64,000 bases of DNA, from NCBI RefSeq assembly GCF_020685205.1, contig NZ_JAJERB010000004.1, forward strand, positions 186,001-250,000, read 5' to 3'. Source of the stretch: Hymenobacter translucens. Lineage in GTDB: Bacteria > Bacteroidota > Bacteroidia > Cytophagales > Hymenobacteraceae. Numbering within the stretch: the stretch's first letter is position 1; each line of letters starts with the position of its first letter. The translations under genes were made by a program, and so were the position numbers. A model generated the notes under the pieces. It ran no database searches. It was given only the letters and a program-made list of their open reading frames with translations, and had not been told where the DNA came from. This document shows positions 1 through 7,906 of the stretch, piece by piece.

Positions 1-857
1 CTGGCAAACACCGCCGGCAGGCCAGCCGCTACGGGCAGTCCGTAGGCGTCGAGTAGGGTAGCCCAGAGCTGACGCAGGGCCCGCAGCTTGGCAATTTCAA
101 AGAAGTAGCTGGTGGCAATAGCCGTGTGCACGTGCAGGGCGGCCGCTACGTCGGCCAGGGTGACGGTCTCGTCCGGAAGCTGGTCGAGGTAGGCGGTGGC
201 GGCGGCCAGGATAAAGGCCAGCTGCTGGGAGATGCTGCCGCCCCGGTTGGCGAAAAACGCCCCGTTTAGCGTCAGGGCCCGAAAGTCGGGCATGGCGCGA
301 GTCAGCTCCACCACCGTGCGCAGCTCGCTTATCTGCCGGTGCAGGTCGGGGCCGTGGTCGGTGATGGGGTCGCACTGCAGAAACCCCCGCAGGGTGGGCG
401 TTCCCGTGGCCAGCAGACGCTGCACAAACTCGCCCGACCCGCTGCTGATGGTGAAGCCCACGTAGGTGGAGGTAAGGGGCAGCAGCTGGTGGAGGTACGA
501 CACGTCGAAAGCAACCGGGTTGGCAATGACGAAGTGCGCTCCGTCGGCGCCCCGCTGCAGGGCCCGGGCAGCCCGGTCGATGGCGGCGCGGCCGGTGTGG
601 GTGGCGCCCACTGCGTACGTCGGCACGTTGCGCCAGGCAGTGGAGGCGGGCACCTGGGGAGCGGGCAGGCTGGCCAGGTTTTCCAGGGCCTCGCGGTGGT
701 AGAACGGCTCCACGGCAAAGCCCTCCGGCGTGTTCCAGGCCAGCGTGGCCGGGTCGGCCCCCTTCAGGTCGCGGCGGATGCGGTCCTGCCAGGTGGCGGT
801 GGTCACGGGTTCAAACTCGGAAAACGAAACGGGAACCGGGGGAGGCGTATCGGCCAT
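1..857 (-). CDS. mutA: Methylmalonyl-CoA mutase small (beta) subunit, N-terminal part
   Basis: The reading frame opens with ATG at 857 and stays open to the left edge, giving the first ~285 residues of a protein that is about twice as long in this family. The opening part (FSEFEPVTTATWQDRI, then RRDLKGADPATLAW and TPEGFAVEPFYHRE) is the usual start of methylmalonyl-CoA mutase small subunits. The small subunit pairs with the catalytic, B12-binding large subunit, which interconverts succinyl-CoA and methylmalonyl-CoA in the cytoplasm; the large-subunit gene would be expected just left of the window. An adenosyltransferase that makes the needed cofactor lies at 46386-46934. A TATCTTTA sequence about 50 bases upstream could be the -7 box. 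Rest of the gene not visible. Confidence 0.88.
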   Translation of the reverse strand, partial: MADTPPPVPVSFSEFEPVTTATWQDRIRRDLKGADPATLAWNTPEGFAVEPFYHREALENLASLPAPQVPASTAWRNVPTYAVGATHTGRAAIDRAARALQRGADGAHFVIANPVAFDVSYLHQLLPLTSTYVGFTISSGSGEFVQRLLATGTPTLRGFLQCDPITDHGPDLHRQISELRTVVELTRAMPDFRALTLNGAFFANRGGSISQQLAFILAAATAYLDQLPDETVTLADVAAALHVHTAIATSYFFEIAKLRALRQLWATLLDAYGLPVAAGLPAVFA

Positions 858-1133
858 AGCTGCGGGAAGAAAATAAACCGACTATACGGGGAGAACAGGG
901 CCTAAAGATACCGCTTCATGGTTAGAAAGACGGCCGACCGCACTGCCTCCGAAAATAAGCCAAAGCCAGCCGGGGCATTACGGCTGACCTGCCTTTCCGG
1001 GCTGCTGCGTTGAATTTTGGCGCCATGCCGCCGGAATTCTTGTCCGGGCGCCTCTTCCTGCCGGGGCCTATGCACACGAAAAAGCCCGGCTCCGGCGTTG
1101 CTCGCGGCCCCTGCCTTACCTTGTCCTTTGTCT

Positions 1134-2504
1134 ATGCGCAACTGCTACCTGCTCATTTGCCTGCTGGCCGGGCTGCTTTGTGGCTTCACCGCCCGGGCCC
1201 AGGGCGTCCAGATTGACTCGGCGGCCCCGGTCGATTCATTGGTCGACAACATGCTCGTGGGACTGGGCATCCGGGTAGGCAATGTAAAGCTGCGGGCCGA
1301 GCGCAGCAGTATGGGCAGCTTCGTTATCGACACGCCCATTATCGGAATGCAGCGCGGGGTGCTGCTTTCCACCGGCGACGTGCACAGCATTGCCCAGGCC
1401 AACAACTCACCCGGCACCAGCGGCTTTGCTGCCGACCCTACGGTCAAGTTCAAGCCCGACAAAGACCTAGCCCGCATCTGCCGCTGCCGCCCCCGCGACC
1501 AGGTAATTCTGGAGTTCGACTTTGTGCCGGCCCATAATACCGTGTTCTTCCGGTACATATTCGCCTCTGAGGAGTACAAGGAGTACGTGGGCTCCAGCTA
1601 CAACGACGCCTTTGCCTTTATCCTGACCGGCCCGAAGGTAAAGCGGCGCAACCTGGCTGTGCTGCCCGGCACCGGGCGGCCCGTCACCATCAACAACATC
1701 AACCAGCACCGCCGGTCGGAGCTGTTCCTCAACAACGACTACTTCCTGAACTACGGGATGCTGAAAAACATCAAGCAGCGGCCCCGACTGTCGATTTTCC
1801 GGCGACTGTGGAATTACCTCTTCAACCGCGCGCAGGACAACCCGGCGGGGTTTTACGTGCTGCGGGGTGAGAAGAAAAAGCTGAATCAGTCTTTGGTGAG
1901 CCGCCTGGAGTATGACGGCTTTACCCGGGTGCTGACCGCCTCGGCCTACGTGCAGCCCTGGCAGCTTTACCACCTGAAGCTGGTCGTCGGCGACGTGGGA
2001 GACGCCATCTTCGATTCGGGCGTGTTTCTGGAGCAGGGCTCTTTCCGCAGTGTGCGGGACACGCTGGAGCCGGGCTTTGCGGCGTACCGCGACCTGAGCC
2101 GGGTGATGAACTGGGACAGTATCTTCGGCCGGCTGAAACGCCCCCTGGTGCTGGCCCCGGCCGGCCCCGACTGGTCCCTGACGACCGTGGGCTTTGGGGT
2201 GGACGAGTACCGCCTGGGTCCGGCGGAATGCACCCGCCTCACGGCCCTGGCCCGCTACGCGCTTACCCATCCCGGGCAGCTGCAGATCCAGGGCTTTACT
2301 GACAACACCGGCTCGGCGGCGCATAACAAAGAGCTGTCGGAGAAACGGGCGCTGTGGGTGATGTACTACCTGGCCCGGCAGGGCGTGCCGCGCAGCCGCA
2401 TGCTGTACCTGGGCCTTAGCGACGAAAAGCCCGTGGCCGCCAACGACGACGAACAGGGCCGGGCCGCCAACCGCCGGGTCGAGATTTCGCTTCTGGAAGA
2501 CTAG
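1134..2504 (+). CDS. Choice-of-anchor L domain protein fused to an OmpA peptidoglycan-binding domain
   Basis: This 456-residue exported protein starts at ATG 1134, chosen because a clear signal peptide follows (MRNCYLLICLLAGLLCGFTARAQ) and a TACCTTG -7-like box lies just upstream; the frame is open back to 1017 but that part is not signal-like. Residues ~40-300 carry choice-of-anchor L features: GVLLSTGDVHSIAQANNSPG, then VFFRYIFASEEYKEYVGSSY and NDAFAFILTGP. Residues ~350-456 are an OmpA C-terminal domain (IQGFTDNTGSAAHNKELSEK, ending NRRVEISL). Choice-of-anchor L proteins are normally surface or secreted; the OmpA domain would tie this one to peptidoglycan from the periplasmic side. The 276 bases upstream hold no other gene. 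Confidence 0.8.
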   Translation: MRNCYLLICLLAGLLCGFTARAQGVQIDSAAPVDSLVDNMLVGLGIRVGNVKLRAERSSMGSFVIDTPIIGMQRGVLLSTGDVHSIAQANNSPGTSGFAADPTVKFKPDKDLARICRCRPRDQVILEFDFVPAHNTVFFRYIFASEEYKEYVGSSYNDAFAFILTGPKVKRRNLAVLPGTGRPVTINNINQHRRSELFLNNDYFLNYGMLKNIKQRPRLSIFRRLWNYLFNRAQDNPAGFYVLRGEKKKLNQSLVSRLEYDGFTRVLTASAYVQPWQLYHLKLVVGDVGDAIFDSGVFLEQGSFRSVRDTLEPGFAAYRDLSRVMNWDSIFGRLKRPLVLAPAGPDWSLTTVGFGVDEYRLGPAECTRLTALARYALTHPGQLQIQGFTDNTGSAAHNKELSEKRALWVMYYLARQGVPRSRMLYLGLSDEKPVAANDDEQGRAANRRVEISLLED

Positions 2505-2605
2505 TCCGCGCGGAAAACGGCCACTCTGAGCCCGGGAAAGCGGTGGTGCCGGTGCCTGATCCGGTTTCGGGAGCGGGTTGGTAGCCTGAATTTGAACGGC
2601 GGCGT

Positions 2606-2613
2606 TACCTTTG
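2606..2613 (+). promoter_or_regulatory. TAnnTTTG promoter -7 box
   Basis: TACCTTTG matches the Bacteroidota primary-sigma -7 consensus TAnnTTTG and lies 38 bases before the start of the 5'-nucleotidase C-terminal domain gene. No good -33 TTTG was found at the right spacing. Confidence 0.5.
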
Positions 2614-2651
2614 CCGTTCTGCTCTCTCAAATCCCTGCCCTCACCGTTCCT

Positions 2652-3410
2652 ATGCACTTTCTTCGTACCCGCTCCGCAGCCCTGAGTTTGGCTCTGGCCC
2701 TGGCGCTTTCCTCGGCCTGTCAGCGGGCCGGCTACGTGGCCAAGCCCGCCCTGGCCCCCGTCACGGCCCAGCGCGTGGAAAGCTCCCTGGCCGACGACCC
2801 CCGGGCGGCGGCCACCATTGCTCCGTACCGCGAAAAAGTAACGCAGCAGATGAGCGAGGTGCTGGGCACGTCCCCGGTTCCCATTACGAAAAACAACGGG
2901 GAGTCGCCCCTGGCCAACCTGGTGGCCGACGTGCAGCGGGCCCGCGCCAGCCGGGAGCTGAAGCAGACCGTGGACCTGGGCGTGATGACCAACGGGGGCC
3001 TGCGGGCCAGTCTACCGGCCGGGCCTATCACCATGGGTTCGGTGTTTGAGCTGATGCCGTTCGAGAATGAGCTGGTGGTGCTCGACGCGCCCGGCGCCGT
3101 GGTGCAGCAGCTGTTCGACTATGGCGCCCGGGTGAAAATGGCTTTCTCGAACTCGGTTTATACCGTGGGACCCGACGGCAAAGCCAGCCAGATTCTTATC
3201 GGCGGCCAGCCCTTCGACCCTGCCAAAACCTACACCATCGCCATTTCCGACTACCTGGCCGGGGGCGGCGACCAGATGGAGTTCTTCAAAGCCATCAAGC
3301 CCCGCAGCACGGGCGTGCTGCTGCGCAATGCCATTGCCGACCACATCCGCCAGCTCACGAAAGAAGGCAAGCCGGTCGAAGCCCGGGTAGAGGGCCGCGT
3401 GAAAGGCTAA
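2652..3410 (+). CDS. 5'-nucleotidase C-terminal domain lipoprotein
   Basis: This 252-residue protein starts at ATG 2652, where a lipoprotein signal begins (hydrophobic run, then LALALSSAC with the lipobox Cys near residue 24). The mature part matches the C-terminal, substrate-binding domain of UshA-type 5'-nucleotidases: NGESPLANLVADVQR, MTNGGLRASLPAGPITMGSV, ELMPFENELVVL and SDYLAGGGDQMEFF. That domain normally sits in one chain with a metallophosphoesterase domain; here the catalytic half is the next gene (3472-4401), 61 bases downstream on the same strand. The two products probably meet in the periplasm to hydrolyse nucleotides. It is complete, not a broken gene: it has its own signal peptide and stop. 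Confidence 0.87.
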   Translation: MHFLRTRSAALSLALALALSSACQRAGYVAKPALAPVTAQRVESSLADDPRAAATIAPYREKVTQQMSEVLGTSPVPITKNNGESPLANLVADVQRARASRELKQTVDLGVMTNGGLRASLPAGPITMGSVFELMPFENELVVLDAPGAVVQQLFDYGARVKMAFSNSVYTVGPDGKASQILIGGQPFDPAKTYTIAISDYLAGGGDQMEFFKAIKPRSTGVLLRNAIADHIRQLTKEGKPVEARVEGRVKG

Positions 3411-3471
3411 TGCCTGTCCGCTCAAGCGCCCTTTCTCTGTTTAAAGCACTTTCCCACAGCAGCACCTATCC

Positions 3472-4401
3472 ATGAAGCGCCGCGACTTTCTCCGTAACTC
3501 CCTGCTGGGCACCGCCGGCCTCACCGTACTGGGTGGTCTGGGCAGCTCTGCCGTTGCCGCCGGCAAGGCTCCCGTCAAGCTCACCATCCTGCACACCAAC
3601 GACATGCACTCCCGCATCGAGCCGTTCCCGGCCTCCGACCGGCAGTTTGGCAACATGGGCGGCATGGCCCGGCGCGCCACGCTGGTTTCGCAGATCCGGG
3701 CCCAGGAGCCTAATGTGCTGCTGCTCGACTCGGGCGACATTTTTCAGGGTACGCCTTACTTCAACTTTTTCGGCGGGGAGCTGGAGTTCAAGCTGATGAC
3801 GCAGATGGGCTACGACGCCTCCACGCTCGGCAACCACGACTTCGACAACGGCCTGGAAGGACTGAAAAAGCAGCTGCCCCATGCCGGCTTCCCGTTCCTG
3901 AGCGCCAACTACGACTTCTCCCAGACCATTCTGGCCGGGCAGTTCAAGCCCTACAAGGTGTTTGAGAAGCAGGGTTTGCGCATCGGCGTGTTCGGCATCG
4001 GCCTGCAGCTGGCCGGTCTGGTCAGTGACCGGAACTTCGGCGCCACCAAGTACCTCGACCCGTACCAGACCGCCAAAAACATGGTGCAGCAGCTGCGCGG
4101 CCCCGAGAAGTGCGACATGGTCATCTGCCTTTCCCACCTCGGCTACAAGTACGAAAGCGCCAAGCCCGACGACCTCAAGCTGGCCGCCCAGGTGGCCGGC
4201 ATCGACCTCATCCTGGGCGGGCACACCCACACCTTCCTCGACCAGCCCGTGCCGGTGCAGGACCCGAACGGCCGCCGCACGCTCGTCAACCAGGTAGGCT
4301 GGTCGGGAATAAATCTGGGCCGGCTGGACTATATTTTTGAGCTCGGCAGTAGGCGCCCGGCGGTAGCAGCCACCACGGTGCTGCCCGTACGCGAAGTCTG
4401 A
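3472..4401 (+). CDS. Metallophosphatase (5'-nucleotidase N-terminal, catalytic half), Tat-exported
   Basis: This 309-residue protein opens with a twin-arginine signal (MKRRDFLRNSLLGTAGL), so it is probably exported folded with its metals. The metallophosphoesterase motifs are in order: ILHTNDMHSRIEPFP, LDSGDIFQGTPYF, TLGNHDFDNG, CLSHLGYK and LGGHTHTFLD, which supply the Asp, His and Asn ligands of the two-metal centre. It ends where UshA-type enzymes would continue into the C-terminal domain; that domain is encoded by the preceding gene. The pair is best read as a two-gene 5'-nucleotidase involved in periplasmic nucleotide scavenging. Exact substrate cannot be told from sequence. Confidence 0.9.
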   Translation: MKRRDFLRNSLLGTAGLTVLGGLGSSAVAAGKAPVKLTILHTNDMHSRIEPFPASDRQFGNMGGMARRATLVSQIRAQEPNVLLLDSGDIFQGTPYFNFFGGELEFKLMTQMGYDASTLGNHDFDNGLEGLKKQLPHAGFPFLSANYDFSQTILAGQFKPYKVFEKQGLRIGVFGIGLQLAGLVSDRNFGATKYLDPYQTAKNMVQQLRGPEKCDMVICLSHLGYKYESAKPDDLKLAAQVAGIDLILGGHTHTFLDQPVPVQDPNGRRTLVNQVGWSGINLGRLDYIFELGSRRPAVAATTVLPVREV

Positions 4402-4438
4402 GAAATGCAAGGGGTTCGACGTTTTTTTGTCTCCTGAC

Positions 4439-4513
4439 TTTTCCACATTTTTGCCTCCCCCTTAAAAAAACGAACGCCCTAAACCCGTGTTCGGACATTC
4501 CTGCTCTTCCACA
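4439..4513 (+). promoter_or_regulatory. Two DnaA-box-like 9-mers upstream of dnaA
   Basis: TTTTCCACA (4439-4447) and TCTTCCACA (4505-4513) differ from the TTATCCACA DnaA box by one and two bases, in the same orientation, 66 bases apart, inside the 141-base gap before dnaA. An A/T-rich stretch (TTAAAAAAA) lies between. This would fit autoregulation by DnaA or part of an origin, but two degenerate sites are weak evidence. Confidence 0.3.
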
Positions 4514-4542
4514 CCGTTTATTGCTTTTGCCCTGATTTATTG

Positions 4543-6036
4543 ATGCTGAAGGATTGCCGAACCGTATGGGCCAACTGTCTTCGCATCATCAAGGCAAACA
4601 TTGGTGAGCAGAGCTACCGCACGTGGTTTGAACCTATCGTGCCGGTTCAGCTCCACCAGAATGTGCTCATCATTCAGGTGCCGAGCCAGTTCTTCTATGA
4701 GTGGCTGGAAGAGCATTATGTGGACGTGCTCAAGAAGTGCATCTACCAGGAGCTGGGCCCCGAGGGGCGACTGGAGTACTCAATCGTAGTCGATCAGGGC
4801 AACGGGCAGAACAAGCCCCGGACCGTCAACATCCCGACAGCCCGCAAAGCTGAGCCGTCGCGCCCGAGCACCGACGCGGCCTACGTAGCCGCCGGCGCCC
4901 TCACGGCCTCGGCCCGCAACGTGGCCGCCGCCGCTTCGGCTCCGGCCCCGGACGTGGCAACCCTGCGCAACCCGTTCGACGCGGCCAAGGGCATCGACCG
5001 CAACTACCTCAAGTCCCAGCTCAACCACAGCTACTCGTTCGAGAACTACATCGAGGGCGACTGCAACCGCCTGGCCCGCTCGGCCGGTCTCGCCGTGGCC
5101 AACAAGCCGGGCACGACTTCCTTTAACCCGCTGATGATTTATGGCGGGGTAGGACTGGGCAAGACCCACTTGGTGCAGGCCATCGGCAACCACATCAAAA
5201 GCACCTCGCCCGACCGGTTTGTGCTCTACGTGTCGGCCGAGAAGTTCACGAACCAGTTTATCGAAAGCCTGAAAACCAACTCGGTGCAGGACTTCGCCAA
5301 CTTCTACCTGCTCGTCGACATCCTGATTCTGGACGACGTGCAGTTTTTGTCGGGCAAGGACAAGACGCAGGAGATGTTCTTTCACATCTTCAACCACCTG
5401 CACCAGGCCGGCAAGCAGATCGTGATGACCTCTGACCGGCCCCCGCGCGATTTAAGCGGGCTGGAAGACCGGCTCCTGTCCCGCTTTAAGTGGGGCCTCA
5501 CCGCTGACCTGCAAAGCCCCGACTTCGAGACCCGCATTGCCATCGTGCAGAACAAGATGCAGCAGGACGGCATCGACATTCCGCCCCAGGTAGTGGAGTA
5601 CCTGGCCCACTCGGTGAACACCAACGTGCGCGAGCTCGAAGGCGTGCTCATCTCCCTGATTGCCCAGAGCAGCCTGAACCGCCGGGAAATCGACCTGGAG
5701 ATGGCCAAGCAGGCGTTGCGCCACATCATCGAGGAAATCGAGGCCGAAGTAAACCTGGACTTCATCCAGAAAACCGTAGCCGAGTACTTTAGCATCCCGG
5801 TAGACCTGCTCAAGGCCAAGACCCGCAAAAAGGAAGTGGTGACGGCCCGGCAGGTAGCCATGTACTTCGCTAAGGAGCACACCAGCCACTCGCTGAAAAG
5901 CATTGGTATGCAGTTCGGCGGCCGCGACCACAGCACCGTTATTCACTCGGTGCAGACCGTTTCGGACCTGATTGACTCCGACAAGAGCTTCCGCAGCACC
6001 ATCCAGGAGCTGCGCAAGAAGTTCGCCGGCAAGTAG
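4543..6036 (+). CDS. dnaA: Chromosomal replication initiator DnaA
   Basis: DnaA binds DnaA boxes at the origin and, in the ATP form, opens the duplex. The 497-residue product has domain I (residues 1-~85, SYRTWFEPIVPV), a variable Ala/Pro-rich linker (~88-150), an AAA+ core with Walker A GGVGLGKT (201-208) and Walker B LILDDVQF (Asp 264 and 265), and a C-terminal DNA-binding domain with the signature GGRDHSTVIHS. ATG 4543 is preferred over the TTG one codon earlier. Length and order match the family. The gene stands alone, with the 5'-nucleotidase pair upstream and a strong terminator behind it; dnaN and recF are not adjacent. Box-like 9-mers upstream suggest possible self-regulation. Confidence 0.98.
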   Translation: MLKDCRTVWANCLRIIKANIGEQSYRTWFEPIVPVQLHQNVLIIQVPSQFFYEWLEEHYVDVLKKCIYQELGPEGRLEYSIVVDQGNGQNKPRTVNIPTARKAEPSRPSTDAAYVAAGALTASARNVAAAASAPAPDVATLRNPFDAAKGIDRNYLKSQLNHSYSFENYIEGDCNRLARSAGLAVANKPGTTSFNPLMIYGGVGLGKTHLVQAIGNHIKSTSPDRFVLYVSAEKFTNQFIESLKTNSVQDFANFYLLVDILILDDVQFLSGKDKTQEMFFHIFNHLHQAGKQIVMTSDRPPRDLSGLEDRLLSRFKWGLTADLQSPDFETRIAIVQNKMQQDGIDIPPQVVEYLAHSVNTNVRELEGVLISLIAQSSLNRREIDLEMAKQALRHIIEEIEAEVNLDFIQKTVAEYFSIPVDLLKAKTRKKEVVTARQVAMYFAKEHTSHSLKSIGMQFGGRDHSTVIHSVQTVSDLIDSDKSFRSTIQELRKKFAGK

Positions 6037-6056
6037 AGCCACTCCGAATAAACGTT

Positions 6057-6104
6057 AAAAGCAGAAGCGGCAGCTCCCGGATGGAGGCTGCCGCTTCTGC
6101 TTTT
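6057..6104. terminator. Bidirectional intrinsic terminator between dnaA and a convergent gene
   Basis: An 18-bp perfect inverted repeat (6057-6074 and 6087-6104) with a 12-base loop, with A4 on the left and T4 on the right, so it can stop transcription from either side. It lies between the ends of dnaA and the membrane-protein gene. Confidence 0.9.
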
Positions 6105-6116
6105 CAAAACCCGGAG

Positions 6117-6617
6117 TTAGCGCCGGGGCTGGGGCGCGGTTTCGTTTAGCGGAATGTTGTACTGGGCGGCAAACTGGCGGATTTCGCCCCGGAAACGCTC
6201 CCGGCGCTTGGGGCCCTTTACTTCGCGCAGGCTGAGCGTGTACAGGTCGTTGGAGCGCAGGCGCAGGCGCAGCTGCATGGGAAGCAGGTCCAGAGCTTCG
6301 ATGGTTTCGGCGGCAAACACCTGCTTGGGCCGGAACAGGCCGCTTTTGTGCACGATGTAGCCGGGCGTAAACTCCAGGTAGCTCTGGGTGCCGAAGATGG
6401 GCGCGTTGTGCACCAGCACATAGCCGATGTACACCAGGCTGAACACCAGGAATACGTAGTGCAGGAAGTGGTAGTCCTGCACGCCGGTGTTGGAGTAGAT
6501 CAGAAACAGGGTGTAGGCCACCCACAGGCCGCCAATGGCCATTTGCCCCCAGAACGGAACTTTCGAGGTGTCAGCCGGGCGCAGCCGGATGCGGGTGGTT
6601 TTGGTAACGCGGGGCAT
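6117..6617 (-). CDS. Small membrane protein of unknown function, possible PH-like domain
   Basis: This 166-residue protein is read from ATG 6617 (MPRVTKTTRIRLRPAD). The frame stays open 14 codons further, but the TACTTTG box at 6637-6643 and the weak upstream codons favour 6617. Two membrane helices (about residues 25-45 and 52-72) are followed by a soluble part with alternating beta-like segments (QSYLEFTPGYIVHKSGLF, AAETIEALDLLPMQLRLRLR). The layout resembles bacterial PH-like membrane proteins, but this is inference. It is convergent with dnaA and shares its terminator. Confidence 0.7.
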   Translation of the reverse strand: MPRVTKTTRIRLRPADTSKVPFWGQMAIGGLWVAYTLFLIYSNTGVQDYHFLHYVFLVFSLVYIGYVLVHNAPIFGTQSYLEFTPGYIVHKSGLFRPKQVFAAETIEALDLLPMQLRLRLRSNDLYTLSLREVKGPKRRERFRGEIRQFAAQYNIPLNETAPQPRR

Positions 6618-6684
6618 AGAAACAGGTAGTCTGGGACAAAGTAAACGAAAAACCGGCAACGCCAGGCGCGCAGCCGGTTTTTCG

Positions 6685-6771
6685 GTTGTTAGTGACTAGT
6701 TGTTCGTTGCTCGTTGTCAGTTGTCAGGATTGTTCTGGCAACTGACAACTAACAACTGACAACGAACAACT
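6685..6771. repeat. Imperfect inverted repeat made of GTTGTCA-like heptads
   Basis: A left arm rich in GTTGTTCGTTG/TTGTCAG units (about 6698-6727) faces a right arm of CAACTGACAACTAAC type (6735-6771), separated by GGATTGTT. The arms differ by one extra heptad, as expected from slippage of a 7-base unit. The right end touches the stop codon of the OsmC-family gene. A sequence of the same character lies at 12245-12326. Confidence 0.75.
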
Positions 6772-7199
6772 CACTTCAACGTCGCCGAAGCCAGCTCCAT
6801 TTCCGGCACGGCGCTCAGCAGGGCGGAGATGGGGCAGTGCAGCTTGGCATTCTCGGCCTGCTTCTGAAACTCTTCCTGGCTGATGCCGTCTACCTCGCCT
6901 TCGGTGGTCAGCGTGATTTTAGTCACTTTCGGTATTTCGCCGGAAGTGTCGAGCGTCACTTTCGACTCGGTCCGGATTTGCTTGACCTGGGCGCCGGCTT
7001 TGGTGAGCTGCCCGGTCAGGAACATGGTGTAGCAGCCGGCGTGGGCCGCGCCGATCAGCTCCTCGGGGTTGGTGCCCTTCTCGCCCTGGAACCGGGCTCC
7101 CACGGAATAGGGGGCCTTTACCGTGCCGCTTTGGGTCGAGATTTCGCCGCCGCCTTTGATGTCGCCGTTCCAGACGGCGTTTCCGCGTTGATTGATCAT
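6771..7199 (-). CDS. OsmC family peroxiredoxin-like protein
   Basis: OsmC/Ohr-family proteins reduce organic hydroperoxides in the cytoplasm with a pair of cysteines. This 142-residue product has the expected length, the peroxidatic Cys56 in GAAHAGCYTMFL, the resolving Cys122 in AKLHCPIS, and the family opening (GNAVWNGDIKGGGEISTQSG, FQGEKGTNPEELIGA). The stop codon lies at the edge of the heptad inverted repeat, so that hairpin is in the 3' untranslated region. The gene is alone on its strand; a membrane-protein gene starts divergently 111 bases away. The OsmC subgroup fits better than Ohr because of the KGTNPEEL segment, but the exact substrate is unknown. Confidence 0.93.
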   Translation of the reverse strand: MINQRGNAVWNGDIKGGGEISTQSGTVKAPYSVGARFQGEKGTNPEELIGAAHAGCYTMFLTGQLTKAGAQVKQIRTESKVTLDTSGEIPKVTKITLTTEGEVDGISQEEFQKQAENAKLHCPISALLSAVPEMELASATLK

Positions 7200-7310
7200 G
7201 GGGAGTTTGTGAGATGGTGAAGTTGTGAACGGTTGAGTATACTGCCGGAGCCGCAGCTGAGTTGGTAAGCTGTAGCTTTAGGGCCTTGCCCGCCCGTTCG
7301 TTTTCTTTCA

Positions 7311-7841
7311 ATGAATCCACCCGTCCCATCCGACTTCAGCATCCGGGCCCGGCTTCGGCGGGTTATCATCTGGCTGGGCTGGATTGGGGTTATTTTGTTC
7401 GTGGCGAACATAGTGACAGACAACTGGACGTTTGAAACTGTAAGCCACGACCTGCTGCGGGCTTTTGATTTAGTTATGTTCGGTTTATTTGCTCTCTGGC
7501 CCATCAGCGTGTGGCTCCAGTTCAAATCCCGGCTAGGCGACACCCTGCGGGCTATTGTGGCCGGTCTTCTTGTCCTGCTGATAATTCCCTGGGGACTGCT
7601 CTGCGCCCTTTTTATGGTTACGGAAGACGACGCGCCGTGGGAAGACCAGCTAGTGCAGTATGAGTCGGCGCTTCCGCCGGTTTGTATCGTGCAACAATCC
7701 TGGAATGGCTTCGCAACCATCGACACAAAGTACCGGGTCGTGAAAATCACCCCGCTGTTCGGGTTCTGGCAGCGGGTAGAGCCGGCCGACCCGGTGCGCT
7801 ATCCGGAAGTGCATTACCGCCCGCTGGGTGTGCCGGATTAG
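7311..7841 (+). CDS. Hypothetical membrane protein
   Basis: A 176-residue protein starting at ATG 7311. Three hydrophobic helices are visible: ~17-36 (VIIWLGWIGVILFVANIV), ~50-68 (DLVMFGLFALWPISVWL) and ~80-103 (IVAGLLVLLIIPWGLLCALF). The remaining ~70 residues form a soluble tail with two Tyr-rich segments. No family was recognised. It sits between a divergent OsmC gene and the GH3-family gene 65 bases downstream, so it may share a transcript with the latter. Codon use looks like that of neighbours, though slightly less GC-rich. Confidence 0.7.
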   Translation: MNPPVPSDFSIRARLRRVIIWLGWIGVILFVANIVTDNWTFETVSHDLLRAFDLVMFGLFALWPISVWLQFKSRLGDTLRAIVAGLLVLLIIPWGLLCALFMVTEDDAPWEDQLVQYESALPPVCIVQQSWNGFATIDTKYRVVKITPLFGFWQRVEPADPVRYPEVHYRPLGVPD

Positions 7842-7906
7842 CAGGGCCCGATCGTACTTGATGCCTGCCCGGCTCACTCATTCACTATCTCGCTTATTTA
7901 CTGCCT

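Noticed and set aside
902..1141. A 79-codon minus-strand frame between mutA and the choice-of-anchor gene
   Set aside because: Basic, low-complexity product overlapping the signal peptide region of the real gene; no motif.
6055..6525. A 156-codon minus-strand frame overlapping the small membrane protein
   Set aside because: Product is Pro/Ala/Arg-rich without hydrophobic pattern; the other frame has clear membrane helices and a promoter box.
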